From positions 14,640,603-14,704,602 of the forward strand of contig JAULJL010000040.1 in the NCBI GenBank assembly GCA_030761205.1: 64,000 bases of DNA, given 5' to 3'. Source of the stretch: Fremontodendron californicum (Eukaryota; Streptophyta; Magnoliopsida; Malvales; Malvaceae). The translations under genes were made by a program, and so were the position numbers. Below, one piece after another: positions 33,736-46,246 of this stretch (positions are counted from its first letter, which is position 1; every line of letters begins with the position of its first letter). Under the pieces are notes generated by a model. It worked only from the letters and a program-made list of their open reading frames with translations. It ran no database searches and was not told the origin of the DNA.

Positions 33736-34277
33736 TAGAGGTGTCCATAGGCCGGGTTAGGCCGGGTTCGGGCTAAACTCATGTATGATATTAACACTAT
33801 ATTTGCTTGTCCAAGATCGGCCCGGCCCGAAATATGGGCTTCAAATTTTGTCCAAACCCACCCATATTTGTAAATGGATAGTCCAAGCCCGCCTATATTT
33901 TTTTTTTCTTTTTTTTTAAATATATATTATTTTTATTTAATCTTTAGTAATTTTATATATATATTTTTTTATTAAATTCTTAAACATGGATAACTTAACA
34001 TATTTTTTAATGTTTACACTAAAATATTATATATATATTTAATTTTTATATGACATAAATTACATAATATATATAAAAATAATAATATATTATTATTTAA
34101 TTAGAAAATTGACCGTGCCGGGCTCGAGCCTTGAATGTTGGAGCCAAGGCCCAGCTCATTTTTTAAGCGGGCCTTATTTTTTTGCCCAAGCCCATTTTTC
34201 GGATTTTTGTCCAAACCCTCACAAATATGGGCAGGCTTTCGGGCTAGGGTGAATAGCCCGGTCCTTGGACAGGTCTA
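33736..34277. mobile_element. hAT MITE, TAGAGGTGTCC ends (family B, reference copy)
   Basis: Element of 542 bp from TAGAGGTGTCCATAGGCCGG to CCTTGGACAGGTCTA, with a perfect 8-bp TSD ATCACAAG (33728-33735 and 34278-34285). GC-rich ends with GGCCGGG/CCCGGCC flank an AT-rich core. Related copies are at 53086-53661 (opposite orientation) and about 28540-28976. Confidence 0.92.
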
Positions 34278-34285
34278 ATCACAAG

Positions 34286-35716
34286 TTGACCTGCTCATAG
34301 GCTGAGGCGGGCCGCGGCCCGATTTTTTTTCTTCTTTTCGTACCCAGGCCTGGTCTTGGGTCGGCCCGCGGGCCCAAAGTTACTATTCACTATATAAAAA
34401 AATATTTTTTTATAATTAAATTCAAAAAATATTATTTTTTTAATTTATGAATAATGATCCGAATCGGGACGGGTCGACCAGGATCATAAATATTCCTGCC
34501 CAAACCCGACAAATTCGTTGGTGAAAGTAAGTTGCACCAGTTGTAATTTGTTTGTCATTGATGTTGTTGGTTACTAGTGACAACCATTAAAATTCTTGTC
34601 ACGCCAAAGGATTATTAGTGACAGTAAGTGATGGATCACAAGTTTGTCACCCATTATCTTCAGTGACAACTTTATATATTATTAGTGATGTGTAAGACTA
34701 ATATAATTTCTTGTAGTAAGACTTAGAGTTGGTAATCGAATAAATAACATGTATTAAATGATTAAAACCACTAGAAAATCAAAAGAAAATCACGAGATCA
34801 GAATCAAAATGATCTTTTATCATTTTATTTTGAGTTTCTACCGACGATTTTGCACATGGATAATTAAGCCACTAATCTCTTGATTAAGCGAAAACATATC
34901 CACACTTTGTACCAACCTGTTAATCATTCATGTGCAAAAACTATACAATATATACATATATATATATATATTTTGTATGATTAATACTATAAAATATAGC
35001 AAAATTTGAGTAAATGGGTCTAAAATACACAACAAGTTTGGTGCAATGCTGTTATAAAATAATGTCTTCTCATTGGACTCTCTTGAGAAGGTGCTCTATT
35101 TTCTTTATTGTTTGGTAAATGTTTGAAGCTCCTTTGCGTGATGTTTTGATCGCCAACATATGATTACCCAATTTAAGAATTTCCAAAGTCTTTTCCACAC
35201 TAACGGAGCAGACGCCAAAAAATACGTTTGGTTTCACACTTTTCGAAAAGTTCAAAATCAAAGAAGTTACTTATATCTTAGTTAATCTTGTTGACGTTTT
35301 TAAAGAGATGACTTCAATGAGCTTTGGGAAGTTGCTTAGAGGAGATGAATTGGATCTGTCAGATACAAAAAATTATCAGAAAGATACCGAAACTTAAGCT
35401 ACGAGATGTGCTCCGATGTTTGAATCAATTTATCTGAGTTTACTAGCTTTACCTCCTTAAACACATCAACAAATCTTAAGTTTAATCTTAAGTTACGTAG
35501 CAAGAGCTAAACTTTTTTTCTTTCATAAGCTTAGGAAATGATGGGATAAGGAATTGAAAGCCAGAGCGGCCTCCTAGGAGAAGCAAGGTGGCAATGCCAT
35601 GGTCATGGGCCACCAAAAGTGATGCAAAATGCTGAAAACAAGAAGTTGCCATATACCATTGTCTACATATCTAGCACATCTGATAGAGCAATATAGGCAG
35701 CCTTTAGCTCAGGTAG
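34286..35716. other. Intergenic with repeat fragments
   Basis: About 34290-34505 is another GC-rich-ended repeat (GGCGGGCCGCGGCCCG ... GGACGGGTCGACC) with no TSD resolved. About 34540-34717 has repeated TTAGTGACA-type motifs and ends TTTCTTGTAGTA, like a CACTA terminus, but only one end is visible. A 63-codon frame at 35070-35261 (-) is not recognised and is probably not a gene. Confidence 0.45.
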
Positions 35717-35719
35717 CGA

Positions 35720-36186
35720 CACTAGCCAAATTTGACATATAAAACAACATTTTAAAATGTTGTGAAAACTAAAAAAATTGTAATTGTAAGATAAGATAAG
35801 ATAATTTTTTTTTTATGTGTTGTGTATGTGATCGCAGCATTATGTCTTTTGTAGCATTTTTACATATGTATAATAACACTTATCAAAATGCTGCTATTTA
35901 TACTTTATAACAGTTTTTCAAGACCTTTTGCATGCATTTTTCAATTGCTGCAAAAGATCTCAATGATAGTAATTATAAGTGCTACCAAAAGCATTTTTAT
36001 ATGATAACATATGTAACAGCACATGTCAAATGCTTTTAAAAATTTTAAAAATGTTGTCATTATTGGCAATTAGAATATATAACAGCAATATGCAAAATAC
36101 CGTCAAAGTGTTGCCTTTGCTATTTTTAACAACATTTGAGAAATGTTATAACAAAAATGCTGTCTAAGATTAGTTTTGACGTAGTG
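35720..36186. mobile_element. Non-autonomous CACTA element, 467 bp
   Basis: The left end is CACTAGCCAAATTTGAC and the right end is GTTTTGACGTAGTG, the complement of CACTACGTCAAAAC. The 3-bp duplication CGA (35717-35719 and 36187-36189) fits the CACTA superfamily. Subterminal regions hold many diverged copies of AAATGCTG/AACATTTT. No transposase. Confidence 0.72.
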
Positions 36187-36200
36187 CGAGAATCCCTACT

Positions 36201-36418
36201 TAGACTTAACAATTCGTGTATTCGTGTCGTATTCGTGTTTTTTATCGTGTTATAGATATTTTATATTTACATAAATTTTGATACGTTAATAATTCGTATT
36301 ATATAGATTTTGAAACATTTGTGTATTCGTGTCGTGTTCGTGTTATTTTTTTGTATCATATCATATTTTTTACGCGTTTTAATTATTTTTCGTGTCCTGT
36401 CTGATATTATCAGGTCTA
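36201..36418. mobile_element. hAT MITE family C, copy 2
   Basis: Element of 218 bp from TAGACTTAACAATTCGTG to GATATTATCAGGTCTA with flanks TCCCTACT and TCCATACC (6 of 8). It matches the 31596-31821 copy in its TTCGTGT interior. It starts 14 bp past the CACTA element. Confidence 0.75.
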
Positions 36419-36426
36419 TCCATACC

Positions 36427-39400
36427 TATCCCACGAGCACACGGCCACAACCCTTGCCCCAACACGTGTTAACCAAAAATCATCAAAGGCAAAATTGTTG
36501 TAATAGTAATGAAACCCAAAACCAAAGAATAACATTATAATGGTTACCATGTGCCAAAGCAAAGGCCAAGGGGGGCATGCAGCTTGATCAAGGGAAAGAA
36601 AGACAGCTTGGAATCCGTAAAAGTTTGGGAATTAGGGGCAAAGGAAAGAACAGAATACACTAAATGAACCAAACTATGCCACATATCCACTTGTCTTCCA
36701 TCCACGTTTTTTTGTACGATTTTTTATTTTATTTTTATGTTTAATCATAAATTATGGGATTTAATTAAGGAGTTAATCAAGTATTGTAGAATCTTTGATC
36801 ATTATTTAATACCCCTCCAAAGATACAAACTTAGCTGTTGGAAAGATTTGTTGCCTTTAAATATGGGGAATATAATCCTACTTTATCTATGTGTTTGTGT
36901 ATGTTAGTGTGGACTTTAAAGAAAGTGAAAATGACAAGCTAAGTGTTTGCCTTCCAATAGAAAAGGTTAAACCCTAGCTACTCTTTCTTTATGAATTTCA
37001 TTTAATTTAAGTATTTGACTAACATCTTTTTCACCAACAGGTAAGATATGGGTTAGGTTTCATTAATTGATTATTTTTTTTTCCCATTTTTTGGTTTTCA
37101 CGTGCCACACGCGCTCTCGTATTGCCTCAAACGTAATGATAATTTAACCAATGTTGGACCGGCTAATCCTACTAAATTCTACTATAAATTAAATGGCTTG
37201 AATTTGATTAGAAGTTAATTTAATTGGTACAGTTAAAGTCATAACCTACCTAGATAATGGCTTAAATTAAGGCGTAATTCAAGGGTTGTTGAAATCTAAG
37301 TTAAAAAAAGAAAAAGAAAAGAAAAGAATCCATAGTTCCATAGTCCATACCCTGAATTGTTTATTTAATTGGTGCATTGAAATGAGGCACGAACTTAAAG
37401 GATAAGGCGTGAAGGGATTTCTAGTATGGGAGGAGGGAAACATGGAAGAATACTATGTGTGGCATTTGCAACACAAACAAAATTGACTTGGAGAGGAGAA
37501 GAGAACAAGAGAATTTGATTGCATATGGATTAAAAAATCAAACTAAATCGATCGGTTGAATCGAGAATCAAAAATTTAATCGGTCCGTTACATTATATAA
37601 AATTAGATATTAGTTGAATCGGTAAAAAATTGATAAAAAATTCGAAAAAACTGATTTGATATATATATATATATATATTTTTTGTAATTGATTAGATTTG
37701 AAATTTTAATTTTTTAATTATATATTAAATATCATACCATTAAATTAAATATATATTTTTATTAATTATTTAATATTTATTTAATATTAAAGTTATTTTT
37801 TAAATATTTAAATGAATGGATCAATTCAATAGAAAATTAAAAATCTAACTAGTTTGATATCGGATCAATTTTTTTAACCTTGCCCGATTGTGAATGGACA
37901 TGGACAAGCACTCACACTAATATAGAGACACACAGTACTCCCCTATAATGCAGCTTTTATTGTCACTATACCAGAGAATTGGGGGAGAAAGAGGGGGTTG
38001 AGCCTTAGGGGGCTACTTTAATGGACAGATGAAATGTACCAGAAAAAAGTAAAGGGCTTTTTTTTCAGAGTTTTACGAGGAGAAAAGGGGTCCAATATTC
38101 GCATATCTGTCATGTGAAAGTACTGATTGGTTGACAGATAGGGAAAAAAAAGTTCTCTAGCTAGGTTCATAATCCCGGTGCAATATGTCATCATAGGCCC
38201 TGATTTGATGTAATACAAATTCTGGATTATGTCTTTTTCACAACAAAGAAAATATATAATACTGTAAAGAATTTTACTAACGAATAACAGCGCTTTAACG
38301 AAATTATTTAAAATTATTATATATAATAATAAATAAATAAAATTATTAAATTTTATATTTAATATAATATTATTATTATAAATAATATATTAACTAATAT
38401 TAAAAAATATTTTTAGGATATTTATTAATAAAACCCTACTAAAAAAAATTGATACTAAACTTATAGTTTGCATTTTCTAACATTTGTTCAAAACAAAGAG
38501 AATATTGCTGTTCGAGCAGTGTTACAGTAAAATATTGATGGAGAAGAATACATTTAAGCCTGGAAATTACCTGTTTGACGTAAGATCTAATGTTATAATT
38601 AAACAATATATATGTGTTGAGATCAGGGGGAGTGGACCACTGTATATTCTCTTCAAGTTTGAAAGTGCGGGTTGAGATTGTTTTGCTTGACAAATATTGT
38701 AAAGTAGAAGATGCTTAGATGTTTAGAGATTGTTGGCTTACAGTTGATCTTATATAGCTGGATTCTTATATTTAGGACATCTGACGAACTCACAGCTAAT
38801 CAATAGATGCAGATTTAAAAGACACTTGATTTACATTTATCAAATTCTCATGCAATCAACAAAGCTTATAAACAGTTATAAATAGGTAAAATAAAGATTG
38901 ATCTCAGGAGATAAGAGAAACCTAAATACTGAACCTATGCTATTTTGTCTTTCCCATATTATGTTTTTTGAAATCTATTGATTTAAACATTATAACATAC
39001 TTCGAAGATAATTCCAGTGTCCTCTAATAGTGTTTTGTCTTTGTAAATTTAACCAATCATCAGCTGACAAATTCAGAAGCTTACTCAGCTCAATCATCCC
39101 AAAATAATTTTAATAAGGATTAATTAAAGTTTCCTTAATTAAGGGATGGTTTTCATTAGCCAAATTAAAAAGAATGCAAAATCTAATTGCGAATAGCTGT
39201 TTAGCATCCAATTGAAGTTGGAAGATGGGGAAACAAGAGTTGTAAGTGTCGGGATAAACATGACAACCATTAGTGTAAGCAGTCCACTACATTATTTAGA
39301 CAAAACAAAAGAAAAAAAAAAAACAAGGTTTATTAAATTAATAAACAACTCAAAAGCATACAAAGGAATCCCTCCGCCAGTCCCCAGCCATGTGCATCTT

Positions 39401-41563
39401 CCTCAACCTAGCTTTCTTTTAAGTATTTTTGTTGCTTCATTAAACAATAATAAAAAGTATAACTCAATTAACTTAAGCTGTCAGCTGCTTAGATAATCTC
39501 TCTCTCTCCCTCTTTTGCTGGTTTCATCCTTATCCTTTCTTACGACCTTGGCTTTACTTAATCCAAGTTTAACCTTGGTAAAGAGGAAAAGGGAAAGAAG
39601 CATTGCAAATTTTGTAGCTTAAAATAAACACCAACTTGATTTAAGAACAACCCAACGTTGACAAAAAACCCTTTTCACTTAGCAAACAAGAAACCAAATG
39701 TATGTATAGTATATAGTAAAAGCTTTATCTTCTTCACCAGTTGTGGATTTAACTCCCCAATCAATGTTTTCTTGATAGACAACCTTATCATTCATCCCTT
39801 CCAACATTGACAAATTCTAATCCCATTTTTGCTCCAACGGGACCCAAATAGGGATATATATTCTATTTCGACAAAGAGTTGCACTACTCCTGGCTGCATC
39901 AATGTGGTTTCTATAGCACCTATATCTTAGCCAGCTGCATTTCATGAATTTTCTCTAACGGATAATCTTAGTAGCCAAAGCACTTTACTCATAAATGTAT
40001 GGATTCTTTTAAATAAGATGCATAAGTTAATTATAACCCTTTTAATTTCTCCTTCTTTACAAAGCATGACATTTTCCAAAAATTCCATTTATTGTAATTA
40101 TGATGTTTCTAGTTAATTAGCATCAATGGCAGAATCAAAATGTTGGTTAAAGTAAGACTTTAGAGAATCAAATCAAACTGTTATAATCTTAGAGCATGAG
40201 TGAGGCTAGAGTTAATTAAATTGATATTTGATAGGCATTGACATTTGAGCAAGGTTTTAGATTGCCATAAATATGGCGGCTGAGGGAAACAGTGCGAATG
40301 TAAACGGAAGAGTCCTGATTGGTGGGCAGGTCAGAGTAAACTGTCTACATCAATTGGAAAGTTAACATTCACGCGTGTATGGATAGAACTTTTGGGTGGT
40401 CCCGAAACTGGTACTTTTCTGGGGAGTTGACACGAATTAAGGTGTTTGGTTGCACCCCATGTGCATTCTCTAGCCACGAAAGCAGACTTTGTCGCTCTTT
40501 CTCTCTCTCTCGATCGAACCCTTTTTCTTTGTTTTTAATGGTCTTTTCATCATCAAACTTAAATGGCTTGACTTTGAGTCAGCTGCATTAGATTTCCACC
40601 ACCAATTCGGCTCTTGATCAGAATTTTACCTTGTCCTAGTGGAAAGAAACTGTAACTTTTTGTCAGAACAGTTTTGGCTTCAGTTTTTGTTTCGGACAAG
40701 ATGGAAAAACAGAAAGTTAATCATTGTTTCACTGATATTTTATTAGATGATTACTTCCCCGGTTGAAAACCACTTGGGCATTATAACATTATTTTTGAAA
40801 TAGTTTTGAAGTTAAAAACTATTTTTTTTATCGCACGTAATTTTAAATAAGTAAAAAAAAATATAATATGAAAAATCAAATTAAAAAGTTAAAAAAATAT
40901 AGTTTTTAGATTTTAAAAAATTAATTTTTAGATAAAATAATGTTATTATTTTCATATTTTTACATTTTTATTATTTTAAACATATATTTTTTAACATTTC
41001 AATTTTTAATATTTTTTCACAGCAATACCAAACACTTAAAAAATTTTAAATCATAATTTTTCATCATATTTTTTGAACATATTTTTTTCAATCTAAACTT
41101 TTTTTCAACCCAAACTTTTTTCAACAGTAACTAAAGTAACCCTCATATAGTTTTCTTCTTAAAGGTAAAAGGTTGAATGAAACCTTAGGATCGAGTATGT
41201 TTGAAACTGTTTTTTTTTTTTTTTTTAAGAACTCTCCTGGTTTTTCTTGGTAAGGAATTAAACAACTTACAATTCTTTTAATTTTGTCTTCTTTTGTTGT
41301 CTTGTTTGTGTTCACATGATCTTATCATGTTGATTTCTAGGTTTATTTGTTTAATATTTAATCTTTTGTGAACAATTAAATGAATTTTCGAATCAATTCA
41401 AATTTAATTTAACTCAAACTTGAATATAAAAATAAAAAAAATTAAATCCAATTTGACTTATGAATAAATCTATTCATGCCTGTAAAAGTAAGAATTAATA
41501 TAAGTTGTCATATCTGTCAATTTAAAGAATATTTCCAAAAATATTGGTTTACACATTTCTGAT
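36427..41563. other. Five kb without a recognised gene
   Basis: I see no supportable coding exon on either strand. Contents: a dispersed repeat at 37525-37885, an (AT)n tract near 37658-37678, a TC-rich stretch near 40495-40515, and at about 40780-41135 a reverse copy of the 18.95-kb repeat (CAACCCAAACTTTTTTCAACAG). A lncRNA or small-RNA gene cannot be excluded. Confidence 0.45.
37525..37885. repeat. Dispersed repeat, copy 2
   Basis: Same family as 26640-27015 by ordered shared blocks; no TSD found. Confidence 0.5.
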
Positions 41564-41568
41564 ATAAC

Positions 41569-42267
41569 TGATGGGCAGAAACCGAACTTACCAAAAAATC
41601 GGGAAAACACAACCGGTAGTTCTTTCTCTCCCAATTAACAGGATCTGTAAATATGGTACTAAATTGCACAAGATATACATATATATATATATATTCCAGC
41701 AACACAAATTCAACCAAGGATAATCACCAACAACCAATCACACGAGACACACAATTTTTACGTGGAAAACCCCTTTAAATCAAAGGGGAAAAACCACGGG
41801 ACTTAGGAGTCCAGTCAAAATCTCCACTATAATGAGAGTGTGTTTACAATATCACAATAATTCAGCTAACACAATGAGTACACAACTCTAACTTAGCTAT
41901 CAACAAGTGATATTATAATCAAAGAGAGAAAGTTGAGAAATCACCCCAAAAACGTGACTACTATTCGGACACAAAACAGTACTTTATAGTGTTCAGATGG
42001 AAATTCTCACCGTACACAATCAGCATCTACGTATCCTATAGCCACTGCCAGAAAATCAAGAAGATCGGACCACGGATGAACCTCCGATCGAAGACTTGAT
42101 CAAAACTGTGCAACTCACTCTTTTCTCTCTTTCTCTGCCGCCTCCCTCTTTTTTGTTTTTCTTTTGCTACTGACTATCTTCTCAGCCAAATACAAAAACC
42201 CCTTCAATTAAAAGGGCTAAGGGCAGAATGGGTATTTCCTCCACATAGGAGGGACCCATGCCCAACA
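41569..42267 (-). repeat. 3' LTR of the copia element
   Basis: 699 bp, starts TGATGGGCAG and ends GCCCAACA on +. Contains an (AT)n tract near 41678-41694. Differs from the other LTR by roughly four substitutions, one AT-repeat length change and one extra C. Confidence 0.95.
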
Positions 42268-42283
42268 AATCTCCCCCTCCCGA
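42268..42283 (-). other. Polypurine tract of the copia element
   Basis: On the coding strand, GGGAGGGGGAGATT lies directly before the 3' LTR. This is the expected primer site for plus-strand DNA synthesis. Confidence 0.8.
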
Positions 42284-42441
42284 CTATGTGGAGGTGTTCG
42301 CCATCCCGGCGATCAAACAACATATTTCAAACTTTTCTCTTGGTAAGGCTTTAGTCAACATATCAGCACCATTATCATCAGTATGAATTTTCTCAAGTTC
42401 TAACAATTTAGCATCGAGAACATCTCGTATCCAATGATACC

Positions 42442-44895
42442 TTACATCGATATGTTTAGACCTAGCATGAAAGGTTGAATTCTTACCAAGATGAATAGCG
42501 CTTTGGCTATCACAAAATAGAACATACCTCTCTTGGTAAAGCCCAGTTCTTGCATAAATTTCTTCATCCAAAGCAACTCCTTGCACGCTTCGGTCACTGC
42601 AATGAACTCTGACTCAGTAGTGGACAATGCAACACATTTTTGCAATCTGGATTGCCAAGCCACAGCTCCCCCTGCAGAAGTAATTAAGTAACCCGAAGTG
42701 GACTTTCTGGAGTCAATGTCTCCAGCCATATCAGAATCTGTATAACCAACTAGAACAGGTTTCTCATTGCCGAAGCAAAGTTTCAAGTTGGAAGTACCCC
42801 GAAGATATCTCATAATCCACTTCACTGCATTCCAATGCTCTCTGCCTGGATTAGAAAGAAACCGACTGACGGTGCCAACAGAATGAGCTAAGTCAGGTCT
42901 TGTGCATACCATTGCATACATCAAACTACCCACGGCTGAAGCATAAGGAACCTTCTGCATGTCTTCCTTCTCTTCTCTTGTGGAAGGACTCTGCTTGACA
43001 CTCAATCTAAAGTGTGTAGCAAGAGGAGTGCTCACCACTTTAGCTTTGTCCATACTAAACCTTTGAAGTACTTTTTCAATGTACTTCTCTTGTGATAACC
43101 ACAATTTCTTGGTATTTCTATCACGTGTGATCCTTATGCCAAGAATTTGCTTTGCTGGCCCCAAGTCCTTCATCGCAAAGGATTTACTCAACTCTTGCTT
43201 CAACATATTAATCTTAGAAGCATTACGACCAACAATAAGCATATCATCAACATAGAGCAACAAAATAATAAAATCATCACCAGAGAATTTCTTGACAAAA
43301 ACACAATGATCAGAAGTAGTCTTCTTGTAGCCATGCTCCCCCATAACAGACTCAAACTTCTTGTACCATTGCCTCGGAGCTTGCTTCAAACCATACAAGC
43401 TCTTCTTTAATTTGCACACATAGTCCTCTTTTCCTTGTGCAATGAAACCCTCTGGCTGCTCCATGTAAAGCTCTTCTTCTAAATCACCATGAAGAAAAGC
43501 AGTTTTCACATCCATTTGCTCGACTTCCAAGTCATAATAGGATGCCAAACTCAATATAGATCTGATAGAGGACATTTTTACAACTGGAGAGAATATTTCC
43601 TCAAAATCAATCCCCTTTTTCTGACTGAAACCCTTGACGACCAATCTAGCTTTGTATCGTGGAGTTGAAGAATTCTCTTCTTGCTTCAACCTGTAAACCC
43701 ACCGATTTTTCAAAGCTCTTTTACCCTTAGGCAATTTCACCAGCTCAAACGTATGGTTGTCATGTAAAGATTTAAGCTCATCTTTCATAGCATCAAGCCA
43801 CTGATCTTTGCATTCACTCTCCATAGCCTCTTCATAACACTCCGGTTCTTCCCCATCAGTTAAAAGAACATACTGATCAGAAGAATACCTCACAGAAGGC
43901 TGTCGATCTCTAGTAGACCTCCGAAGTGGAACTGCTGGTGGAGATATAGGTCCTTGGTGTTGATCATTCACAACACTATCCATGGGAGCATCAAAATCAC
44001 CCATACCCTGCTGGTCATCATGGACATCTTCTTGCATGCCATCCTCAACTGGATTTGGCGGAGGGATTAGAGGAATTGGATCCATGGCGGTCAAGTCATC
44101 ACTATTCTGTGGATCGGTTTTCTCCGCCTTGTCAATGTCATCAATGGTCTGATCCTCAATGAAAACAACATCTCTGCTTCTAACAAGCTTCTTTTCAACT
44201 GGGTCATATAACCTGTACCCAAATTCATCTTGACCATAACCAACAAAGATACATTGACGAGTCTTGGCATCTAACTTTGACCTCTCATCCTTTGGAACAT
44301 GTACAAAAGCCTTGCAACCGAACACACGCAGGTGATCATATGACATATCCTTACCAAACCAAACTTTGTCTGGAACATCACCTTGCAAAGGAACACTTGG
44401 AGACAAATTAATCACATGTGCCACTGTATACAAAGCTTCACCCCAAAAAGATCTAGGTAACTTTGCATCTGAAAGCAAACATCTGACTCTCTCAATCAAT
44501 GTTCTGTTCATTCTTTCGGCTAAACCATTCAACTGTGGTGTCTTAGGAGGTGTCTTTTGATGCCTGATTCCCTGTGCACGACAATAATCATCAAATGGTC
44601 CACTATATTCGCCGCCGTTATCAGAACGGATGCACTTCAACTTCTTCCCAGTTTGCCTTTCAACTGAAGCCTGAAACTGTTTGAACACATCAAGCACTTG
44701 GTCTTTTGTTTTCAAAGTATAGACCCAAAGTTTTCTTGAATGGTCATCAATAAAAGTCACGAAATAAAGTGCACCACCATACGACCTTACTTTCAAAGGA
44801 CCACAAACATCGGAATGTACCAACTCTAGCAAATCTGATTTTCTTGAAGGAGGATGACTCTTAAATGAAACTCTTCTTTTTTTCCAGCCAGACAA
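42442..44895 (-). CDS. Copia pol: integrase, reverse transcriptase, RNase H
   Basis: 817 aa frame. The N-terminal part holds the integrase core (LELVHSDVCGPL, then RSDNGGEYSG and the NGLAERMNRTL region). The middle has the copia reverse transcriptase with the catalytic YVDD in LLYVDDMLI (near 43244-43255). The C-terminus has RNase H motifs (GYTDSDMAGDIDSRKSTSG, STTESEF). The frame is broken at both ends. At about 44880 an A-run (on the coding strand) shifts it out of frame with Gag-protease. At about 42540-42590 a shift cuts off the RNase H C-terminus, which continues in the frame at 42284-42586. The last residues of the 817-aa frame are therefore off-frame. Described only; not repaired. Confidence 0.9.
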   Translation of the reverse strand: MSGWKKRRVSFKSHPPSRKSDLLELVHSDVCGPLKVRSYGGALYFVTFIDDHSRKLWVYTLKTKDQVLDVFKQFQASVERQTGKKLKCIRSDNGGEYSGPFDDYCRAQGIRHQKTPPKTPQLNGLAERMNRTLIERVRCLLSDAKLPRSFWGEALYTVAHVINLSPSVPLQGDVPDKVWFGKDMSYDHLRVFGCKAFVHVPKDERSKLDAKTRQCIFVGYGQDEFGYRLYDPVEKKLVRSRDVVFIEDQTIDDIDKAEKTDPQNSDDLTAMDPIPLIPPPNPVEDGMQEDVHDDQQGMGDFDAPMDSVVNDQHQGPISPPAVPLRRSTRDRQPSVRYSSDQYVLLTDGEEPECYEEAMESECKDQWLDAMKDELKSLHDNHTFELVKLPKGKRALKNRWVYRLKQEENSSTPRYKARLVVKGFSQKKGIDFEEIFSPVVKMSSIRSILSLASYYDLEVEQMDVKTAFLHGDLEEELYMEQPEGFIAQGKEDYVCKLKKSLYGLKQAPRQWYKKFESVMGEHGYKKTTSDHCVFVKKFSGDDFIILLLYVDDMLIVGRNASKINMLKQELSKSFAMKDLGPAKQILGIRITRDRNTKKLWLSQEKYIEKVLQRFSMDKAKVVSTPLATHFRLSVKQSPSTREEKEDMQKVPYASAVGSLMYAMVCTRPDLAHSVGTVSRFLSNPGREHWNAVKWIMRYLRGTSNLKLCFGNEKPVLVGYTDSDMAGDIDSRKSTSGYLITSAGGAVAWQSRLQKCVALSTTESEFIAVTEACKELLWMKKFMQELGFTKRGMFYFVIAKALFILVRIQPFMLGLNISM

Positions 44896-46226
44896 TTAAG
44901 CCCCTTTTCACTCATGTGACTAAGCCGTTTATGCCATAGCACAGTTGAACTATCATTTTCCGTCACATTAACAATGCCTCTGGAAATTGAAGACTGCATC
45001 AAATATAAATTTGAACACTTCTTTCCTCGAGCCACAACGAGTGAGCCTCTAGTCAATTTCCACTGACCATCACTGAAGGTGTTACAAAATCCCTCATCAT
45101 CTAGCTTTCCCGCTGAAATCAAATTCAAACGGATATCCGGTGCATGTCTGACATTTTTCAGCGTCAACTTTGTTCCATTGTTAGTTTCCAAACAGACATC
45201 TCCCATGCCAACAACATGTGCCAAGTCATCATTACCCATCTTCAATACCCCAAAATTACCAGGCGTATAAGATGTGAAGAATTCCTTCCTAGACGTGACA
45301 TGAAGTGAAGCACCAGTGTCTATTACCCAACTTGTCTCGTCGCATGCTAAGTTGATCACATTCTCATCACAAGTAACCAACAGATCATCAGAGGTAGCAG
45401 TAGTAACACGATCATTCTTTCCATGATCCCTCATCTCTTGTTTATCACTATCACCTTTGTTCTCTTTCCTCCACTTGTAGCAATATTTCTTGATATGGCC
45501 CATCTTGCCACAATAATGGCACTCAACATTTTTAAATCTTGATCTTGACTTGCTTCGGCTTTTATCTCTACCCGTTTCATTTTTGCTCCTACTTCTCCCC
45601 CTATTTTCAGTAACTAGAACCTCAGACTGTGATGAAGAACCCTGAGACTTTCTTCTCACTTCTTCATTCAAAACACCATTCTTGGCAAGTTCCAAAGTTA
45701 CTACACCATTAGGAGCAGAATTAATAAGTGAAACCCGAAATGTTTTCCAAGAGTCCGGTAGAGTAGCAAGCAACCAAAGCCCTACTACTTCATCCTCAAA
45801 TTTGATGCCCATACCAATTAACTGATTCATAACTCCTTGAAACTCATTCAAGTGATCAGCCACAGTTGTTCCTTCTTTATACTTCAGTTCCATCATCTTT
45901 TTAAGCATGAACAACTTGTTATTGCCAGACTTTAAAGCATACAAGTTTTCAAGCTTGTTCCACAATGTGCGTGCATGTGTCTCTTGATCAATGTGATTGT
46001 AAACATTTTCCTCAACAAATTGGCGAATAAAAGCACACACCTGCTGATGCTCAAATTCCCATTCCTCATCACTTTTAGATTCGGGTTTTTGAATAGCAAA
46101 GACAGGAAGATGCAAAGACTTCACAAATAACAGGTCTTTCATTTTATTCTGCCACAATTGATAATTTGTGCCATTCAAAATAATCATTCTACTTGTGCCA
46201 GCCTCCATAATTACACAATAACACAA
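44826..46226 (-). CDS. Copia Gag and protease
   Basis: 466 aa. The N-terminal UBN2/Gag region (ILNGTNYQLWQNKMKDLL) is followed by a basic Arg/Ser stretch and a CCHC knuckle CHYCGKMGHIKKYC. The retroviral-type aspartic protease is marked by SWVIDTGASLHVTS, with the active-site D in DTGAS. The start of the pre-integrase domain is visible (LWHKRLSHMSEKGLN). It then jumps to CLAGK, so the segment normally between these points seems deleted (probably with the Cys pair of the HHCC zinc site), and the frame is lost just after. The last residues are off-frame. Confidence 0.9.
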   Translation of the reverse strand: MCYCVIMEAGTSRMIILNGTNYQLWQNKMKDLLFVKSLHLPVFAIQKPESKSDEEWEFEHQQVCAFIRQFVEENVYNHIDQETHARTLWNKLENLYALKSGNNKLFMLKKMMELKYKEGTTVADHLNEFQGVMNQLIGMGIKFEDEVVGLWLLATLPDSWKTFRVSLINSAPNGVVTLELAKNGVLNEEVRRKSQGSSSQSEVLVTENRGRSRSKNETGRDKSRSKSRSRFKNVECHYCGKMGHIKKYCYKWRKENKGDSDKQEMRDHGKNDRVTTATSDDLLVTCDENVINLACDETSWVIDTGASLHVTSRKEFFTSYTPGNFGVLKMGNDDLAHVVGMGDVCLETNNGTKLTLKNVRHAPDIRLNLISAGKLDDEGFCNTFSDGQWKLTRGSLVVARGKKCSNLYLMQSSISRGIVNVTENDSSTVLWHKRLSHMSEKGLNCLAGKKEEFHLRVILLQENQIC

Positions 46227-46230
46227 TCAA

Positions 46231-46244
46231 AGCTCTGATACCAG
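46231..46244 (-). other. Primer binding site (initiator tRNA-Met)
   Basis: On the coding strand CTGGTATCAGAGCT follows the 5' LTR after two bases. TGGTATCAGAGC is complementary to the 3' end of plant initiator tRNA-Met, the usual copia primer. Confidence 0.9.
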
Positions 46245-46246
46245 TG

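Noticed and set aside
34540..34717. Second CACTA element
   Set aside because: Only one terminus (TTTCTTGTAGTA) is visible; no opposite end or TSD found.
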